Source of the DNA: an uncultured Clostridia bacterium
GTDB taxonomy: Bacteria; Bacillota; Clostridia; Christensenellales; Aristaeellaceae
Assembly: GCA_934615235.1 (NCBI GenBank)
Contig: CAKTTL010000002.1
Span: 7,210-71,209 of the forward strand
Direction of reading: 5' to 3'
DNA: 64,000 nucleotides
Both the position numbers and the translations under genes were made by a program. Every line of letters begins with the position of its first letter. Within the stretch, counting starts at the first letter, position 1. Below are positions 29,305 through 38,627 of the stretch, one piece after another. The notes under the pieces are model-generated. The model saw only the letters and a list, made by a program, of their open reading frames with translations, did no database searches and was not told the DNA's origin.

Positions 29305-31611
29305 GGTTGTTTCCTCCTTGAATGTGTTGAGTTCGATGGGTTTTATTTTTTTATCCCGGCTGGCGTCGCGAAGCTTGAAAAGGTTCAGACGCAGCGCGTT
29401 GGATACCACGCAGAAGCTCGACAGGCTCATTGCCGCCGCGCCGAACATCGGGTTCAGCGTAAGGCCGAGCGGAATGAATACGCCTGCGGCGAGCGGGATG
29501 CCGATGGTGTTGTAGAAGAACGCCCAGAAGAGGTTTTCGTGGATGTTGCGCAGCGTGGCGCGGCTGAGACGGATGGCGGCGGGCACGTCGGTGAGGCGGC
29601 TCTTCATCAGTACCACGTCCGCCGCGTCGATGGCCACGTCCGTCCCTGCGCCGATGGCGATGCCGATGTCCGCGCGCGTCAGCGCGGGTGCGTCGTTGAT
29701 GCCGTCGCCTACCATGGCGACCTTGCCCTGCTCTTTGAGCTTGCGGATGACGATTTCCTTGCCTTCCGGCAGCACGCCGGCGATTACCTGATCCACGCCC
29801 GCCTGCGCTCCGATGGCTTTCGCCGTGCGCTCGTTGTCGCCGGTGAGCATGACCACGCGCAGCCCCATGTTCCGCAGCTCGCGCACAGCCTGCGGGCTGT
29901 CCTCCTTGATCACGTCGGCCACGGCGATTACGCCCAGCAGCTTGCCGCCTTCGGCGAAGAAGAGCGGCGTTTTGCCCTGCGCGGCGAGCGCGCCGGCCTG
30001 CGCTTTGAGCGCGTCCGGTACGGATGCATGGCCGCTGATGAAAGCGTAATTGCCGCCGCAAAGCGGCCGACCGTCGAGCGTCGCGGAAAGTCCGTTGCCC
30101 GGCAGCGCCTGAAAATCGGCGACTTCATCGGCCTGCAGGTTCTCTTCCTGCGCGCGCTGCAGGATGGCTTTGGCGAGCGGGTGCTCGCTCTTTTTTTCCA
30201 GCGCGAAGGCGCGTCGCAGCAGTTCGGTTCCGCTCGTGCCCTCGCAGGGGAGAATATCCGTCACCTTCGGTTCGCCCGAGGTGATCGTGCCGGTCTTGTC
30301 GAGCGCGACGATCTGGATGCGGCCGGTTTCCTCGAGAGACGCGGCGGTCTTGAAAAGGATGCCGTTTTTCGCGCCCAGCCCGCTGCCGACCATAATTGCT
30401 ACCGGCGTGGCAAGCCCCAGCGCGCAGGGGCAGCTGATGACGAGCACGGAGATTCCGCGCGCGAGCGCGTATCCGATGGGGTGGCCGAGCAGCAGCCAGA
30501 CGAGAGTTGTTACCGTCGCGATAGCGATAACCGCAGGAACAAACACGCCCGAAACCCTGTCGGCGATTTTTGCGATGGGCGCTTTTGTCGCCGCCGCGTC
30601 GCTGACCATCTGGATGATCTGCGAGAGCGTCGTGTCCTCGCCGACGCGCGTCGCGCGGCATTTCAAAAAGCCCGACTGATTCACCGTTGCCGCGGAAACG
30701 GAATCGCCCGCCGCCTTGTCTACCGGAATGCTTTCGCCCGTCAGAGCGGCCTCGTTGACGGCGCTTGCGCCTTCGAGCACCACGCCGTCCACCGGAATGC
30801 TTTCACCCGGGCGGACGACGAACACGTCGTCCTTCTGCACCTGCTCGATGGGGACGAGCGTTTCTTTGCCGTCGCGCAGGAGCGTCGCCGTTTTCGGCGC
30901 GAGCTTCATCAGCCCCTTGAGCGCGTCGGTCGTGCGCCCTTTCGAACGCGCCTCAAGCGTTTTGCCGACGGTGATCAGCGTCAAAATCATTGCGGCGGAT
31001 TCGAAGTAAAAGTCCATCATATAGCCCATGACGGCCTCCGTGTCGCCGCGTACCTGCGCGCCCGTCATGGCGAAAAGCGCGTACGTGCTGTAAACGAACG
31101 CCGCCGTTGCGCCGAGCGCGACGAGGGTATCCATGTTCGGCGCGCGATGCCACAGGCTCTTGAAACCGCTGATGAAAAATTTCTGATTGATTACCATCAC
31201 GACGGCCGTGAGCAGCAGCTGCGTCAGCCCCATGGCGACGTGATTGTCCGTGTAAAACGCGGGCAGCGGCCAGCCCCACATCATGTGGCCCATCGAGAAA
31301 TACATCAGCACTACCAGAAAACCGAGCGACCAGAAGAGCCGGCGCTTCAGCTTTGGCGTTTCATGGTCTTCCAGCTGCGCCTCCGCGTCGGATGGATTCA
31401 TGGCGGCTTTGCCGCCCTTGATGGAGGCGCCGTATCCCGCTTCCTGCACCGCGGCGATGACCGCGTCGTCGGCTGCCGTGCCTTCGACGCCCATCGAGTT
31501 GGTCAACAGGCTGACGGAGCACGCCGTCACGCCGGGCACCTTGGAAACGGCCTTCTCTACGCGCGCGCTGCACGCTGCGCAGCTCATGCCGGTTACGTTG
31601 AATTGCTTCAT
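29095..31611 (-). CDS. copA: Copper-exporting P1B-type ATPase with C-terminal second HMA domain
   Basis: 838 residues from the ATG at 31611 (GGGAG upstream); an earlier in-frame ATG at 31743 lacks a ribosome-binding site and overlaps csoR. N-terminal HMA domain with GMSCAAC, eight membrane segments, ALTGES, the copper-type SCPCALG motif in the membrane, phosphorylation site DKTGTIT and GDGINDAP. The C-terminal 69 residues form another HMA domain (GMMCGHC), unusual at that end. It pumps Cu(I) out of the cytoplasm. It lies directly downstream of csoR, behind a CsoR-regulated promoter. Confidence 0.94.
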   Translation of the reverse strand: MKQFNVTGMSCAACSARVEKAVSKVPGVTACSVSLLTNSMGVEGTAADDAVIAAVQEAGYGASIKGGKAAMNPSDAEAQLEDHETPKLKRRLFWSLGFLVVLMYFSMGHMMWGWPLPAFYTDNHVAMGLTQLLLTAVVMVINQKFFISGFKSLWHRAPNMDTLVALGATAAFVYSTYALFAMTGAQVRGDTEAVMGYMMDFYFESAAMILTLITVGKTLEARSKGRTTDALKGLMKLAPKTATLLRDGKETLVPIEQVQKDDVFVVRPGESIPVDGVVLEGASAVNEAALTGESIPVDKAAGDSVSAATVNQSGFLKCRATRVGEDTTLSQIIQMVSDAAATKAPIAKIADRVSGVFVPAVIAIATVTTLVWLLLGHPIGYALARGISVLVISCPCALGLATPVAIMVGSGLGAKNGILFKTAASLEETGRIQIVALDKTGTITSGEPKVTDILPCEGTSGTELLRRAFALEKKSEHPLAKAILQRAQEENLQADEVADFQALPGNGLSATLDGRPLCGGNYAFISGHASVPDALKAQAGALAAQGKTPLFFAEGGKLLGVIAVADVIKEDSPQAVRELRNMGLRVVMLTGDNERTAKAIGAQAGVDQVIAGVLPEGKEIVIRKLKEQGKVAMVGDGINDAPALTRADIGIAIGAGTDVAIDAADVVLMKSRLTDVPAAIRLSRATLRNIHENLFWAFFYNTIGIPLAAGVFIPLGLTLNPMFGAAAMSLSSFCVVSNALRLNLFKLRDASRDKKIKPIELNTFKEETTMEKTMKITGMMCGHCEATVKKTLEAIAGVSAAAVSHENGTAVVTLSAPVEDAALKKAVEDKGYTVTEIK

Positions 31612-31661
31612 TTTTTTCACGCTCCCTGTTGCGCAATATCGGTAGTATGAGTTCCTCTGCG

Positions 31662-31970
31662 TTATTTCATTAGCTTTTGCAGCGTGACGACGAGTTCGTC
31701 GATCACTTCGTCCTTGCCTTCCCGAATATCCTGAGCCACGCACGAACGAATATGGCTGGCAAGCAGCTCCTTATTGAAGGCATTGATTGCCGCGTTGACC
31801 GCCGCCGACTGAACCAGAATATCGGGGCAGTACGCATCGTTTTCCACCATGCCGCGAATGCCGCGAATCTGTCCCTCGATGCGATTCAGACGATGGATGA
31901 GCTTTTTGTATTCTTCCGGAGAACGCTCTTTTTTTCGCTGCGAACAGTGGCAACACTTTTCCTTATCCAT
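31662..31970 (-). CDS. csoR: CsoR family copper-sensing repressor
   Basis: 102 residues from the ATG at 31970, preceded by GAGGTG. DUF156/CsoR helices: [24 protein letters not shown]. Copper ligands fit the CsoR set: Cys in NDAYCPDIL, then His and Cys in ASHIRSC. It releases DNA on Cu(I) binding and so induces csoR-copA. The N-terminal cysteine/histidine cluster (KCCHCSQ) is an extra feature that may bind metal. Confidence 0.92.
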   Translation of the reverse strand: MDKEKCCHCSQRKKERSPEEYKKLIHRLNRIEGQIRGIRGMVENDAYCPDILVQSAAVNAAINAFNKELLASHIRSCVAQDIREGKDEVIDELVVTLQKLMK

Positions 31971-31985
31971 AGCGCACCTCGTTTT

Positions 31986-32038
31986 CATATACCCTCATGG
32001 GGTATATGAAGTATATACCCGGCGGGGGTATTTGTCAA
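31986..32038 (-). promoter_or_regulatory. csoR-copA promoter with two CsoR-type operators
   Basis: On the minus strand TTGACA (32033-32038), 17-bp spacer, TATACT (32010-32015). One palindrome, TATACCC-GGCG-GGGGTAT (about 32014-32031), fills the spacer. A second, CATATACCC...GGGGTATATG (31986-32008), lies just downstream over the start region. The sites have the ATACCC/GGGTAT form known for CsoR. Confidence 0.85.
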
Positions 32039-32078
32039 GCATTTTGGGAAAAGGAAAAAAACGCCAGAATCCCTTGCG

Positions 32079-32108
32079 GCATAAAATGGTGCGCGCCTCG
32101 TCATACTA
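32079..32108 (+). promoter_or_regulatory. Sigma-G-like (forespore) promoter
   Basis: GCATA (32079-32083), 18-bp spacer, CATACTA (32102-32108). The -10 equals the published Bacillus sigma-F/sigma-G form. It lies 51 bp before a SpoVT-like start; spoVT is a sigma-G gene in Bacillus, which supports the reading. Confidence 0.6.
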
Positions 32109-32159
32109 GCCTCGCAGAACCGCACAGGTCGATCCAAACAAGAGGAGGCGTTTTGAAAA

Positions 32160-32351
32160 ATGAGAGCAACGGGCATTGTCCGCCGCATCGATGAACTGGG
32201 CCGCGTGGTGATCCCGAAGGAAATTCGCAGAACTCTGCGAATTCGGGAGGGCGACCCGCTGCTGACAACCGGGAACGGAGTGGACGTTCCTGCGATTTTG
32301 GGTTTGCTTGCCAGTGTGATTGAAAGCCGCGGGATTCATTCGAGAAAATAG
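32160..32351 (+). CDS. Truncated SpoVT-like AbrB-family protein
   Basis: 63 residues. Residues 1-33 (MRATGIVRRIDELGRVVIPK, then EIRRTLRIREGDP) match the swapped-hairpin AbrB domain of SpoVT nearly exactly. SpoVT should continue for about 145 more residues with a GAF domain. Instead the frame continues into an unrelated 30-residue tail and stops. The same tail recurs in a relic at 34136-34227. It is probably a broken duplicate of spoVT, but a small stand-alone AbrB-type DNA-binding protein remains possible since the frame and promoter are intact. GAGGAGG is 12 bp upstream. Confidence 0.65.
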   Translation: MRATGIVRRIDELGRVVIPKEIRRTLRIREGDPLLTTGNGVDVPAILGLLASVIESRGIHSRK

Positions 32352-32542
32352 GCGGGAAAACCTGCGTGGTGACGAAGCATCTGGAAAATGAGAGAGCGGC
32401 GAATTGTCCGCAACCTGTGCAAATTTTGCACAAGTTGCGGATAATGGAAAATTTCAATTGTTTATCCCCTGTAGCCTTCTGACCCCTTGTCAAGTTTCGG
32501 ATGTGGTCATGAAACATTCTGTGAGGACCAGCTGATCGAGCA

Positions 32543-33598
32543 CTATTCATCCCCATTCCAGACATACGCCGTATATCGTCCGCCGCTGAGCTTTGTGATC
32601 TCACCGGATTTCAGCAGGTCTGCCAGCGCTCGCTGGACGGTGATCTGACTGATATCCGGGCATTTGGCCATGATTTCACTTTTGGTGATCTTGCCGAGAT
32701 GATTTTTGATGACCGCTCGCACCCGGTCTGGCTTGGAAAGCCCCTTGGTGGTCAGCAGCTCGATTCGACTTTCAAAATCACGGTACGCAGCTAGCAGAAT
32801 CCCCAGCATATAGGTGACAAAGGGCGCATAATCATTCGTTCCCTCGTGCCAGTTGCAAGAGCTGGCCTGCAACGCCTCATAATAGGTCTCCTTGGTATCG
32901 GAGATCAGCTTCTCGATACTGATGTATTTGCCCACGATATAGCCGGAACGGTATAAAAGCAACAATGTAAGAAGTCTGCTTATGCGGCCGTTGCCATCAT
33001 TGAAGGGGTGAATGCATAGAAAGTCCAGTATAAAAATGGGAATCAGCAGCAGCGGGTCAAGTTCTGTATCCCGCATTGCCTCTTCAAAAGCATTGCACAA
33101 TGCCGTGATGGCCTCCGGCGTTTCCCATGCTGGGACAGGCTCAAACCGGACGATTCGTTGACCATCCGGTAATTCTTCGGCAATCACATTGTCTGAATTT
33201 TTGAAGCTGCCTCCGATGGACTTATCGCTGAACTTGTACAGATCCCGATGAAGCTGCAAGATGACGGACGGCTTTGGCGGGATATAGTCATGGCTTTCGT
33301 GAATCGTCGTAAGAACATCACGGTATCCGGCAATCTCTTTTTCATTGCGGTTTTGGGGCATGGTCTTCTCGCGGACAATCTTTTTCAGGCGGTCGTCCGT
33401 CGTAATAATGCCTTCAATCCGGTTAGAGGCTTCGGTACTCTGTATCTTTGCAACCTCCAAGAGGTTGGATAGCGCGTCCGCTTTGGCTTCGATAAAAAGG
33501 TTTTGCCGCCCTTTATATTCGTGAATCTGTGTAAGATATGCCACGACCTCAGGTGTCAGGAGCTGATTGTATTCTGCTTTGAAGGAAAAGACTCTCAT
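32543..33598 (-). CDS. Fic family protein with N-terminal inhibitory helix
   Basis: 351 residues. Fic core HPFNDGNGRISR (His197 to Arg208) fits HPFx(D/E)GNGRxxR, so AMP-transfer chemistry is expected. The inhibitory motif (S/T)xxxE(G/N) is present as Ser58...Glu62-Gly63, which classes it as a Fic protein with an N-terminal inhibitory element. A winged-helix module at the C-terminus (ITKSEIMAKCPDISQITVQRALADLLKSGEI) suggests DNA binding or autoregulation. Targets are unknown. It lies within the accessory 32-37 kb patch. Confidence 0.88.
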   Translation of the reverse strand: MRVFSFKAEYNQLLTPEVVAYLTQIHEYKGRQNLFIEAKADALSNLLEVAKIQSTEASNRIEGIITTDDRLKKIVREKTMPQNRNEKEIAGYRDVLTTIHESHDYIPPKPSVILQLHRDLYKFSDKSIGGSFKNSDNVIAEELPDGQRIVRFEPVPAWETPEAITALCNAFEEAMRDTELDPLLLIPIFILDFLCIHPFNDGNGRISRLLTLLLLYRSGYIVGKYISIEKLISDTKETYYEALQASSCNWHEGTNDYAPFVTYMLGILLAAYRDFESRIELLTTKGLSKPDRVRAVIKNHLGKITKSEIMAKCPDISQITVQRALADLLKSGEITKLSGGRYTAYVWNGDE

Positions 33599-33960
33599 AT
33601 AAGTCCCTCATTTACGTTTTAATTTAATCATTATTGTCTCAAAGATTTAATTATAGTATACCCGGATCGTGACATCACGTCAATCGAAATTTTATCTTTT
33701 TGCTTAAAATGATAAAATTAAAGAGCTTGATGATGAAACGGTATGTTCTCTAACGCGCCTCCTCATTTCCAGATCATTCGCTTTCCTGCTTGCTTTTCTG
33801 CAAGATTTCAAGAGGCTTTTCTGTTTTCTTGAACACGAGCCGGATTCCACTGGTTTAAGCCAATTTCTCCGTATATTCAGGTGATAAGGAATATTGAAAC
33901 TACACTGATCTAATACTCCCCAAAACCACGGGGACGAGATTTTTTGCGTCAATGTTCTTA

Positions 33961-34120
33961 GGGTGTATCTGAAAAATTCCCTGAGACTCCATCACGGCGT
34001 CTTTTCCGCCATTTCTGTGTCGGAAAACCTCGATTTAGCGCCGCTAAACCTTCGGTTTCCCTCCTTGAACTGACGAAAAATCCGCTCGAGCTGTCGCCTC
34101 TTCCTTTTTCAGATACACCC
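33961..34120. mobile_element. MITE-like element, copy C
   Basis: 160 bp with inverted ends as in copies A and B, flanked by TA (33959-33960 and 34121-34122). It abuts the truncated second SpoVT-like relic. The region 33599-33960 before it has no credible gene. Confidence 0.87.
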
Positions 34121-34135
34121 TAGCAATGGCGCATG

Positions 34136-34227
34136 CTACTGACAACCGGGAACGAAATGGACGTTTCTGCGATTTTCGGCTTGATTGCAAGTGTAATGGA
34201 AAGCCATGGGATTCATTCGAAAAGATA
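34136..34227 (+). pseudogene. Relic of the SpoVT-like gene's C-terminal part
   Basis: 34136-34241 aligns over 106 bp without gaps to 32259-32364 (about five in six bases identical by eye). It keeps the reading frame for the tail of that protein (LLTTGN..DV.AI.GL.ASV.ES.GIHS) and a stop at the same place. The AbrB-encoding 5' part is missing; MITE copy C occupies that side. A terminator follows, which the first copy lacks. Confidence 0.7.
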
Positions 34228-34247
34228 GGCGGGAAAAGCTGTGTCGT

Positions 34248-34271
34248 GCCGGCAGAAATGCCGGCTTTTTT
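34248..34271 (+). terminator. Terminator after the SpoVT-like relic
   Basis: GCCGGCA, GAAA loop, TGCCGGC, then six Ts. Confidence 0.9.
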
Positions 34272-34303
34272 CGTTGTCTGGGCGTGTATATCCGCTTGGA
34301 AAC

Positions 34304-34313
34304 GTGCTATAAT
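34304..34313 (+). promoter_or_regulatory. Extended -10 promoter of the DUF4143 ATPase gene
   Basis: GTGCTATAAT, i.e. TGnTATAAT, 47 bp before the ATG. No clear -35. Confidence 0.5.
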
Positions 34314-34359
34314 AACGACGAATATTGAATCGAATTCTAAATTGGTCGGAGATGAGACG

Positions 34360-35619
34360 ATGGCATACATCCATAGAAGCATCGAAGAGCGCCTGACCAA
34401 GGCGGCGGAAACCTACAAAGCGGTGCTGGTCACGGGGCCACGTCAGGTGGGAAAGTCAACCATGCTCAAAAAGGTCTTTCCGGGGCGGAAGTACGTCTCG
34501 CTGGACGATCCATTCCTTGAGGAACAGGCGAATCAGAATGGATTCATGTTCATGATGCTCAATCCGCCGCCCATCACCTTCGACGAGGTGCAGCGAGCGC
34601 TCGTGCTGTTTCGCTATATCAAGATGAAGTGTGATGAGACGGAGGAGAAGGGGCTGTTTTGTCTGTCCGGATCGCAGCAGTTCAGGCTGATGCAGAATGT
34701 GTCCGAAACGCTGTCCGGGCGGATCAGCATTCTCGAGTTGGCGGGCCTGTCGCTGCGCGAGATTCAGGACGATCCCTTCAGCAAGCCCTTCCTGCCCACA
34801 ATGGAGTACATTCTGGAGCGTCAAAAGACGGCCAAAGCGCCCGAGAACATCTGGGCGATCATCCATCGAGGCTCCTATCCTGCGCTTCAGGACGAAAATC
34901 TGGAATGGACGACATTCTACGCTGATTACGTCCGCACCTACATCGAGCGCGACGTGCGCGAGCTCTCCGCAGTGCGGGATTTGGACGCGTTTCGCCGCTT
35001 CATGATCGCCACGGCCGCGCGCACCGGCGAAATGCTCAACTATTCCAACATCGCCGACGAGGTGGGGAAGGATGTTGCGACCATCAGGAACTGGATATCC
35101 ATTCTCGAGGCATCGGGCATCATTTACCTGCTGGAGCCCTACACGTCCGCGGTGCTGAAGCGTGCCATCAAAACGCCCAAGCTCTACTTCCGAGATACCG
35201 GTCTGGCCTGCTATCTGACCCGCTGGCTGACCGCCGACGCGCTGGCCTACGGCGCGATGAATGGCCCCATGTTCGAGACATTCGTCATTTCAGAGATCCT
35301 GAAGTCCTTCTCCAATGCCGGGCTGGATTACCGTTATTTCGTTTCATATTATCGTGGCAAGGACAAGGCCCGAACGCAGAAAAATGGCGAAACCGTTGAG
35401 ACGGAAAATGAAATCGACTTCATCATCGAGCAAAACGGCGTGTTATATCCCGTAGAGATCAAGAAGGCGTCCAGCGTGCACGCCGATATGACCAGTGCGT
35501 TTCAGGTGCTGGACAGAATTTCCGAAAAGAAGCGCGGCATGGGCGCGGTGATCTGCACCTGCCCGCAGCCCGGTCAGCTGCGCGAAAACGTGCTGCAGAT
35601 TCCCATGTGGTATATCTGA
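34360..35619 (+). CDS. AAA ATPase with DUF4143 domain
   Basis: 419 residues from the ATG at 34360 (GGAGATGAG upstream). Walker A is GPRQVGKST (residues 26-34), with YVSLDDP and a Walker B region ITFDEVQ, then LSGSQQF sensor-like. The C-terminal half has the DUF4143 winged-helix/nuclease-like region (YVRTYIERDVREL, TGLACYLT, FETFVISEI, EIDFIIEQNGVLYPVEIKKA). The last motif, E...D...E-x-K, resembles a PD-(D/E)xK nuclease core. Such ATPases are abundant in anaerobes; their role is unclear, perhaps mobile-element or defence linked. Confidence 0.85.
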   Translation: MAYIHRSIEERLTKAAETYKAVLVTGPRQVGKSTMLKKVFPGRKYVSLDDPFLEEQANQNGFMFMMLNPPPITFDEVQRALVLFRYIKMKCDETEEKGLFCLSGSQQFRLMQNVSETLSGRISILELAGLSLREIQDDPFSKPFLPTMEYILERQKTAKAPENIWAIIHRGSYPALQDENLEWTTFYADYVRTYIERDVRELSAVRDLDAFRRFMIATAARTGEMLNYSNIADEVGKDVATIRNWISILEASGIIYLLEPYTSAVLKRAIKTPKLYFRDTGLACYLTRWLTADALAYGAMNGPMFETFVISEILKSFSNAGLDYRYFVSYYRGKDKARTQKNGETVETENEIDFIIEQNGVLYPVEIKKASSVHADMTSAFQVLDRISEKKRGMGAVICTCPQPGQLRENVLQIPMWYI

Positions 35620-35764
35620 CGGAATGGAAACAATGGGGAAAGGGGTCTTCATGTCAATTTAGGCTGACTTCGACGTTATCAATCGTGGTGGCGAGATGCT
35701 GACGGATGCTATGTGCGTAAACGCAACGAGGACAGACTGCCGCCTAGATAAGGTACAATAAATT

Positions 35765-37082
35765 GCGCAAAAAGGAGAAGGGATAAAAGAAGACATAGTT
35801 TGCAGACTCTGGTAGAATGAAGTTGCGAGACAGCATTCTGAAAGGAGACAGCAAACTATGTCCGAGAAAATTGTACAGCTAAACGAGGAAGTAATCAAGG
35901 GACAGATCAAGGAATTGGTCCGTGACAGCGTGGAAGAAACGCTGAATGAGCTGCTGGAGAAAGAGGCGGAATCGCTGACGCAGGCGGCCCGCTACGAGCG
36001 CAGCGAGGCCCGTTAGGGCTATCGCAGCGGCCACTATGACAGGAACCTTACCACGACCTCCGGTGACGTTACGCTCCATATGCCGCGGCTCAAGGGCGTT
36101 TCCTTCGAGACGGCTATCATCGAGCGGTATCGCCGCCGGGAGAGCAGCGTGGAAGAAGCACTCATTGAGATGTACCTGGCAGGTGTTTCCGTGCGCCGTG
36201 TGGAGGACATCACCGAGGCTCTGTGGGGCAGCAAAGTCTCGCCTGCCACCATCAGTGAGCTGAACAAGAAAGCCTACGTCCACATCGAGGACTGGCGGAA
36301 CCGCCCTTTGCAGGGTGGTCGGTATCCGTATGTCTATGTGGATGGCATTTATCTGCGCCGCAACTGGGGCGGAGAATACGAAAATGTCGCCATTTTGGTG
36401 GCAATCGCCGTGAATGAGGACGGTTTCTGTGAGGTCTTGGGTGCTGCCGAGGGGATGAAAGAGGACAAGGCAAGTTGGGTCAGCTTCTTTCAGTGGCTTC
36501 GCGGGCGCGGCCTGAACGGCGTGAAGCTCATCGTCGGCGACAAGTGCATGGGGATGCTGGAGGCTGTGGGCGAAGTATTCCCGGATGCCAAATATCAGCG
36601 CTGCATCGTGCATTTCTACCGCAATGTTTTCTCCGTTGTACCCAAATCAAAGGTCAAGATCGTGGCGAAGATGCTCAAGGCAATCCATGCACAGGAGAGC
36701 AAGAAAGCCTCCCGCGAGAAGGCAAAGGCTGTTGTTGCCGAGTTAAAAACAATGAAGCTGAAGGAGGCCGCCAAGAAAGTCGAGGACGGCATTGAAGAAA
36801 CGCTGACCTATTGTGATTTTCCGAGCGAGCACTGGACGCGCATTCGCACCAACAATGTAATTGAGCGGCTGAACCGCGAGGTTCGCCGCAGGACCCGCGT
36901 GGTGGGGACGTTCCCGGATGGAAACTCCGCCCTGATGCTGGTCTGTGCCAGGTTTCGCCACGTGGCAGGCACCCAGTGGGGCAACAAAAAGTACATGAAC
37001 ATGAAGCATTTGGAGGCAGCTCTGGACGACGCCTTCATTGCCGGCTGACTTCATTCTGCCAAGTCTGCAAACATTTTTGCGC
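35765..37082 (+). mobile_element. IS256-family insertion sequence
   Basis: The transposase pseudogene is flanked by imperfect inverted repeats. On the left GTTTGCAGACT...AGAATGAAGT (about 35799-35824) pairs with the right-hand copy (about 37050-37074), and an outer GCGCAAAAA/TTTTTGCGC pair lies at 35765 and 37082. No clear target duplication is seen, so the boundaries are approximate. Confidence 0.75.
35858..37048 (+). pseudogene. IS256-family (Mutator) transposase, interrupted by an amber codon
   Basis: From the ATG at 35858 (AAAGGAG upstream) the frame runs 52 codons (MSEKIVQLNEEVIKG...RYERSEAR), then TAG at 36014-36016, then continues in the same frame to 37048. The family normally reads R-x-GYRSGHYDR here, so TAG replaces one residue. 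The rest is intact, with DDE-type motifs (YVYVDGIYLR, IVGDKCMGM, VIERLNREVRRRTRVVG). Full length would be 396 residues. The single nonsense change suggests recent inactivation; a start downstream would lose the N-terminal DNA-binding part. Confidence 0.88.
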
Positions 37083-37379
37083 ATAAACCTTGACGGCAAC
37101 GCCGCCTATGGCGGTTGCAACTGCGTCGTCGATAGCTGAAGTGATGTACGTTCTGCATTCGGACATTGCGCCAAAGGGCGCGCATATTGAGAACGAACTG
37201 TTAAAACTTCCAATGCATAGAATGAAAGATTATCGTATGAAATATTCGCTGTTTTCCAACCTCATTCAGGGCAGAGATCATGTTCGTGAAGTGAGACGGA
37301 CGCGTAGTTCAAACAATAAGCGCATTGATTTTTTCGTTCAAATGAAGCAGCTTACTGTTGCTGTTCATGGTGCGATCTT
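37083..37379. other. Spacer without recognisable gene
   Basis: About 300 bp between the IS end and yesN1. An open plus-strand frame runs through it, but it continues antisense into yesN1, has no ribosome-binding site and resembles nothing I know. It may be a remnant of the locus hit by the IS. Confidence 0.5.
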
Positions 37380-38627
37380 TTATTTTTCTCGAAAATGTTT
37401 AGGGGAAAACCCGGTCATCCTTTTTACGAAACGATTGAAAGTTGATCGGCATTCAAAGCCTCCAATTTCGCTGATCTCATCTAAGGTTAACTGTGGATTT
37501 TTCATTAGCTCTATCAGCGACTTAATTTTGCAATCGGCAATATAGTTGGACAAGTTCATCCCCATATGCTTGAGAAAAAGACGCGACAGGTATGAAGCGT
37601 TGTAGCCAGCCACTTTGGCTAAGGTTTCTAACCGCACATCGCCAAAGAGGTTTTTCTGAATGTATTCAGTTACAGGCTTTAGAATATATTTCGAGTATGA
37701 AGGCGGTGAATCAGATTGCAGTTCATGAACATAGGAAGATTCTACATCTGAGACATTGTAGTGCTTCATTCGTTCAAGCTGTGCATAAAAGCCTCCATCT
37801 TCGCGAATGGATGGTGAAAACAGACAAACTGTCGTATAGCCAGACATTTCAGAGAATTGCTCCACAACGCTGCTCAACACATCCTGGATGGAATGTATTT
37901 CAAATTCCTTTTTCAACTGTAAAATCCCCCAGAAACGTTCCTCTGCCATTGTAAAGCATCGAAAAGCTGAAACGCTTTTCATATGCCTATCACACAGTTT
38001 CTTTAATTGCTTTGATGTTTGCTCACTATAAGTATATTGAGGCGACTGAAGATAAAACAGACAAACCGGATCATCAACTTCGGCACACTGCAGGGCTCTC
38101 AAGGCATCTCGATAGCTGCGTGGATCTCTGGCATAGCTGCCACGAATCAGATTTCTCATGGTTTCTTGTAGCAGACATTCAACCTGCTCGTCTGCTGAAT
38201 TCTGCGCAGTCAGTAAGTGTTCAATATCCTGCATTTGAGAATCCAGCATGTGCAATGCGCGTAAAATCTCACTTATGAGCATTTCATCACTTTCTGATTT
38301 TAGCACGTAGGCGAATACGTCTTCCTGAATCGCAGAACGGGCATAGCTAAAATCGGCGTGAGCTGTTAAAATGATTGTTTTGCACTCTTGCCAACGCTGA
38401 CGGACGATGTGGGTGAGCTGCAGACCATCCAATTTTGGCATTTGAATGTCAGTAATTAAAATATCAATTCGCCTTCTGCGCATTACAGCCAACGCGGCAA
38501 TAACAGAATTTGCTTGAAAAATTTCCAGTTCATAGGGAATGTGTTCCTCCAGAAGTAGTGGAATGGTTTGAAGAACATGGGGCTCGTCATCGACAATCAG
38601 AACCTGATATATCTGTTTTTCACTCAT
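37380..38627 (-). CDS. YesN-type response regulator, system 1
   Basis: 415 residues. REC domain with phosphoacceptor Asp in ILITDIQMPKLDGLQ (near residue 58) and Lys in YVLKSESD. The C-terminal AraC helix-turn-helix pair is EYIQKNLFGDVRLETLAKVAGYNASYLSRLFLKHMG and LDEISEIGGFECRSTFNRFVKRMTG. It overlaps its kinase by 8 nt. It probably activates the divergent transporter/GRE operon through the direct repeats at 40416-40450. Confidence 0.92.
   Translation of the reverse strand: MSEKQIYQVLIVDDEPHVLQTIPLLLEEHIPYELEIFQANSVIAALAVMRRRRIDILITDIQMPKLDGLQLTHIVRQRWQECKTIILTAHADFSYARSAIQEDVFAYVLKSESDEMLISEILRALHMLDSQMQDIEHLLTAQNSADEQVECLLQETMRNLIRGSYARDPRSYRDALRALQCAEVDDPVCLFYLQSPQYTYSEQTSKQLKKLCDRHMKSVSAFRCFTMAEERFWGILQLKKEFEIHSIQDVLSSVVEQFSEMSGYTTVCLFSPSIREDGGFYAQLERMKHYNVSDVESSYVHELQSDSPPSYSKYILKPVTEYIQKNLFGDVRLETLAKVAGYNASYLSRLFLKHMGMNLSNYIADCKIKSLIELMKNPQLTLDEISEIGGFECRSTFNRFVKRMTGFSPKHFREK

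Noticed and set aside
29197..31650. An 817-codon plus-strand frame antisense to copA
   Set aside because: Shadow of copA; the product resembles nothing.
33704..33952. 82-codon minus-strand frame beside MITE copy C
   Set aside because: No ribosome-binding site, odd composition, no recognisable domain.
37090..37545. 151-codon plus-strand frame after the IS
   Set aside because: Half of it is antisense to yesN1 and the rest has no recognisable product.
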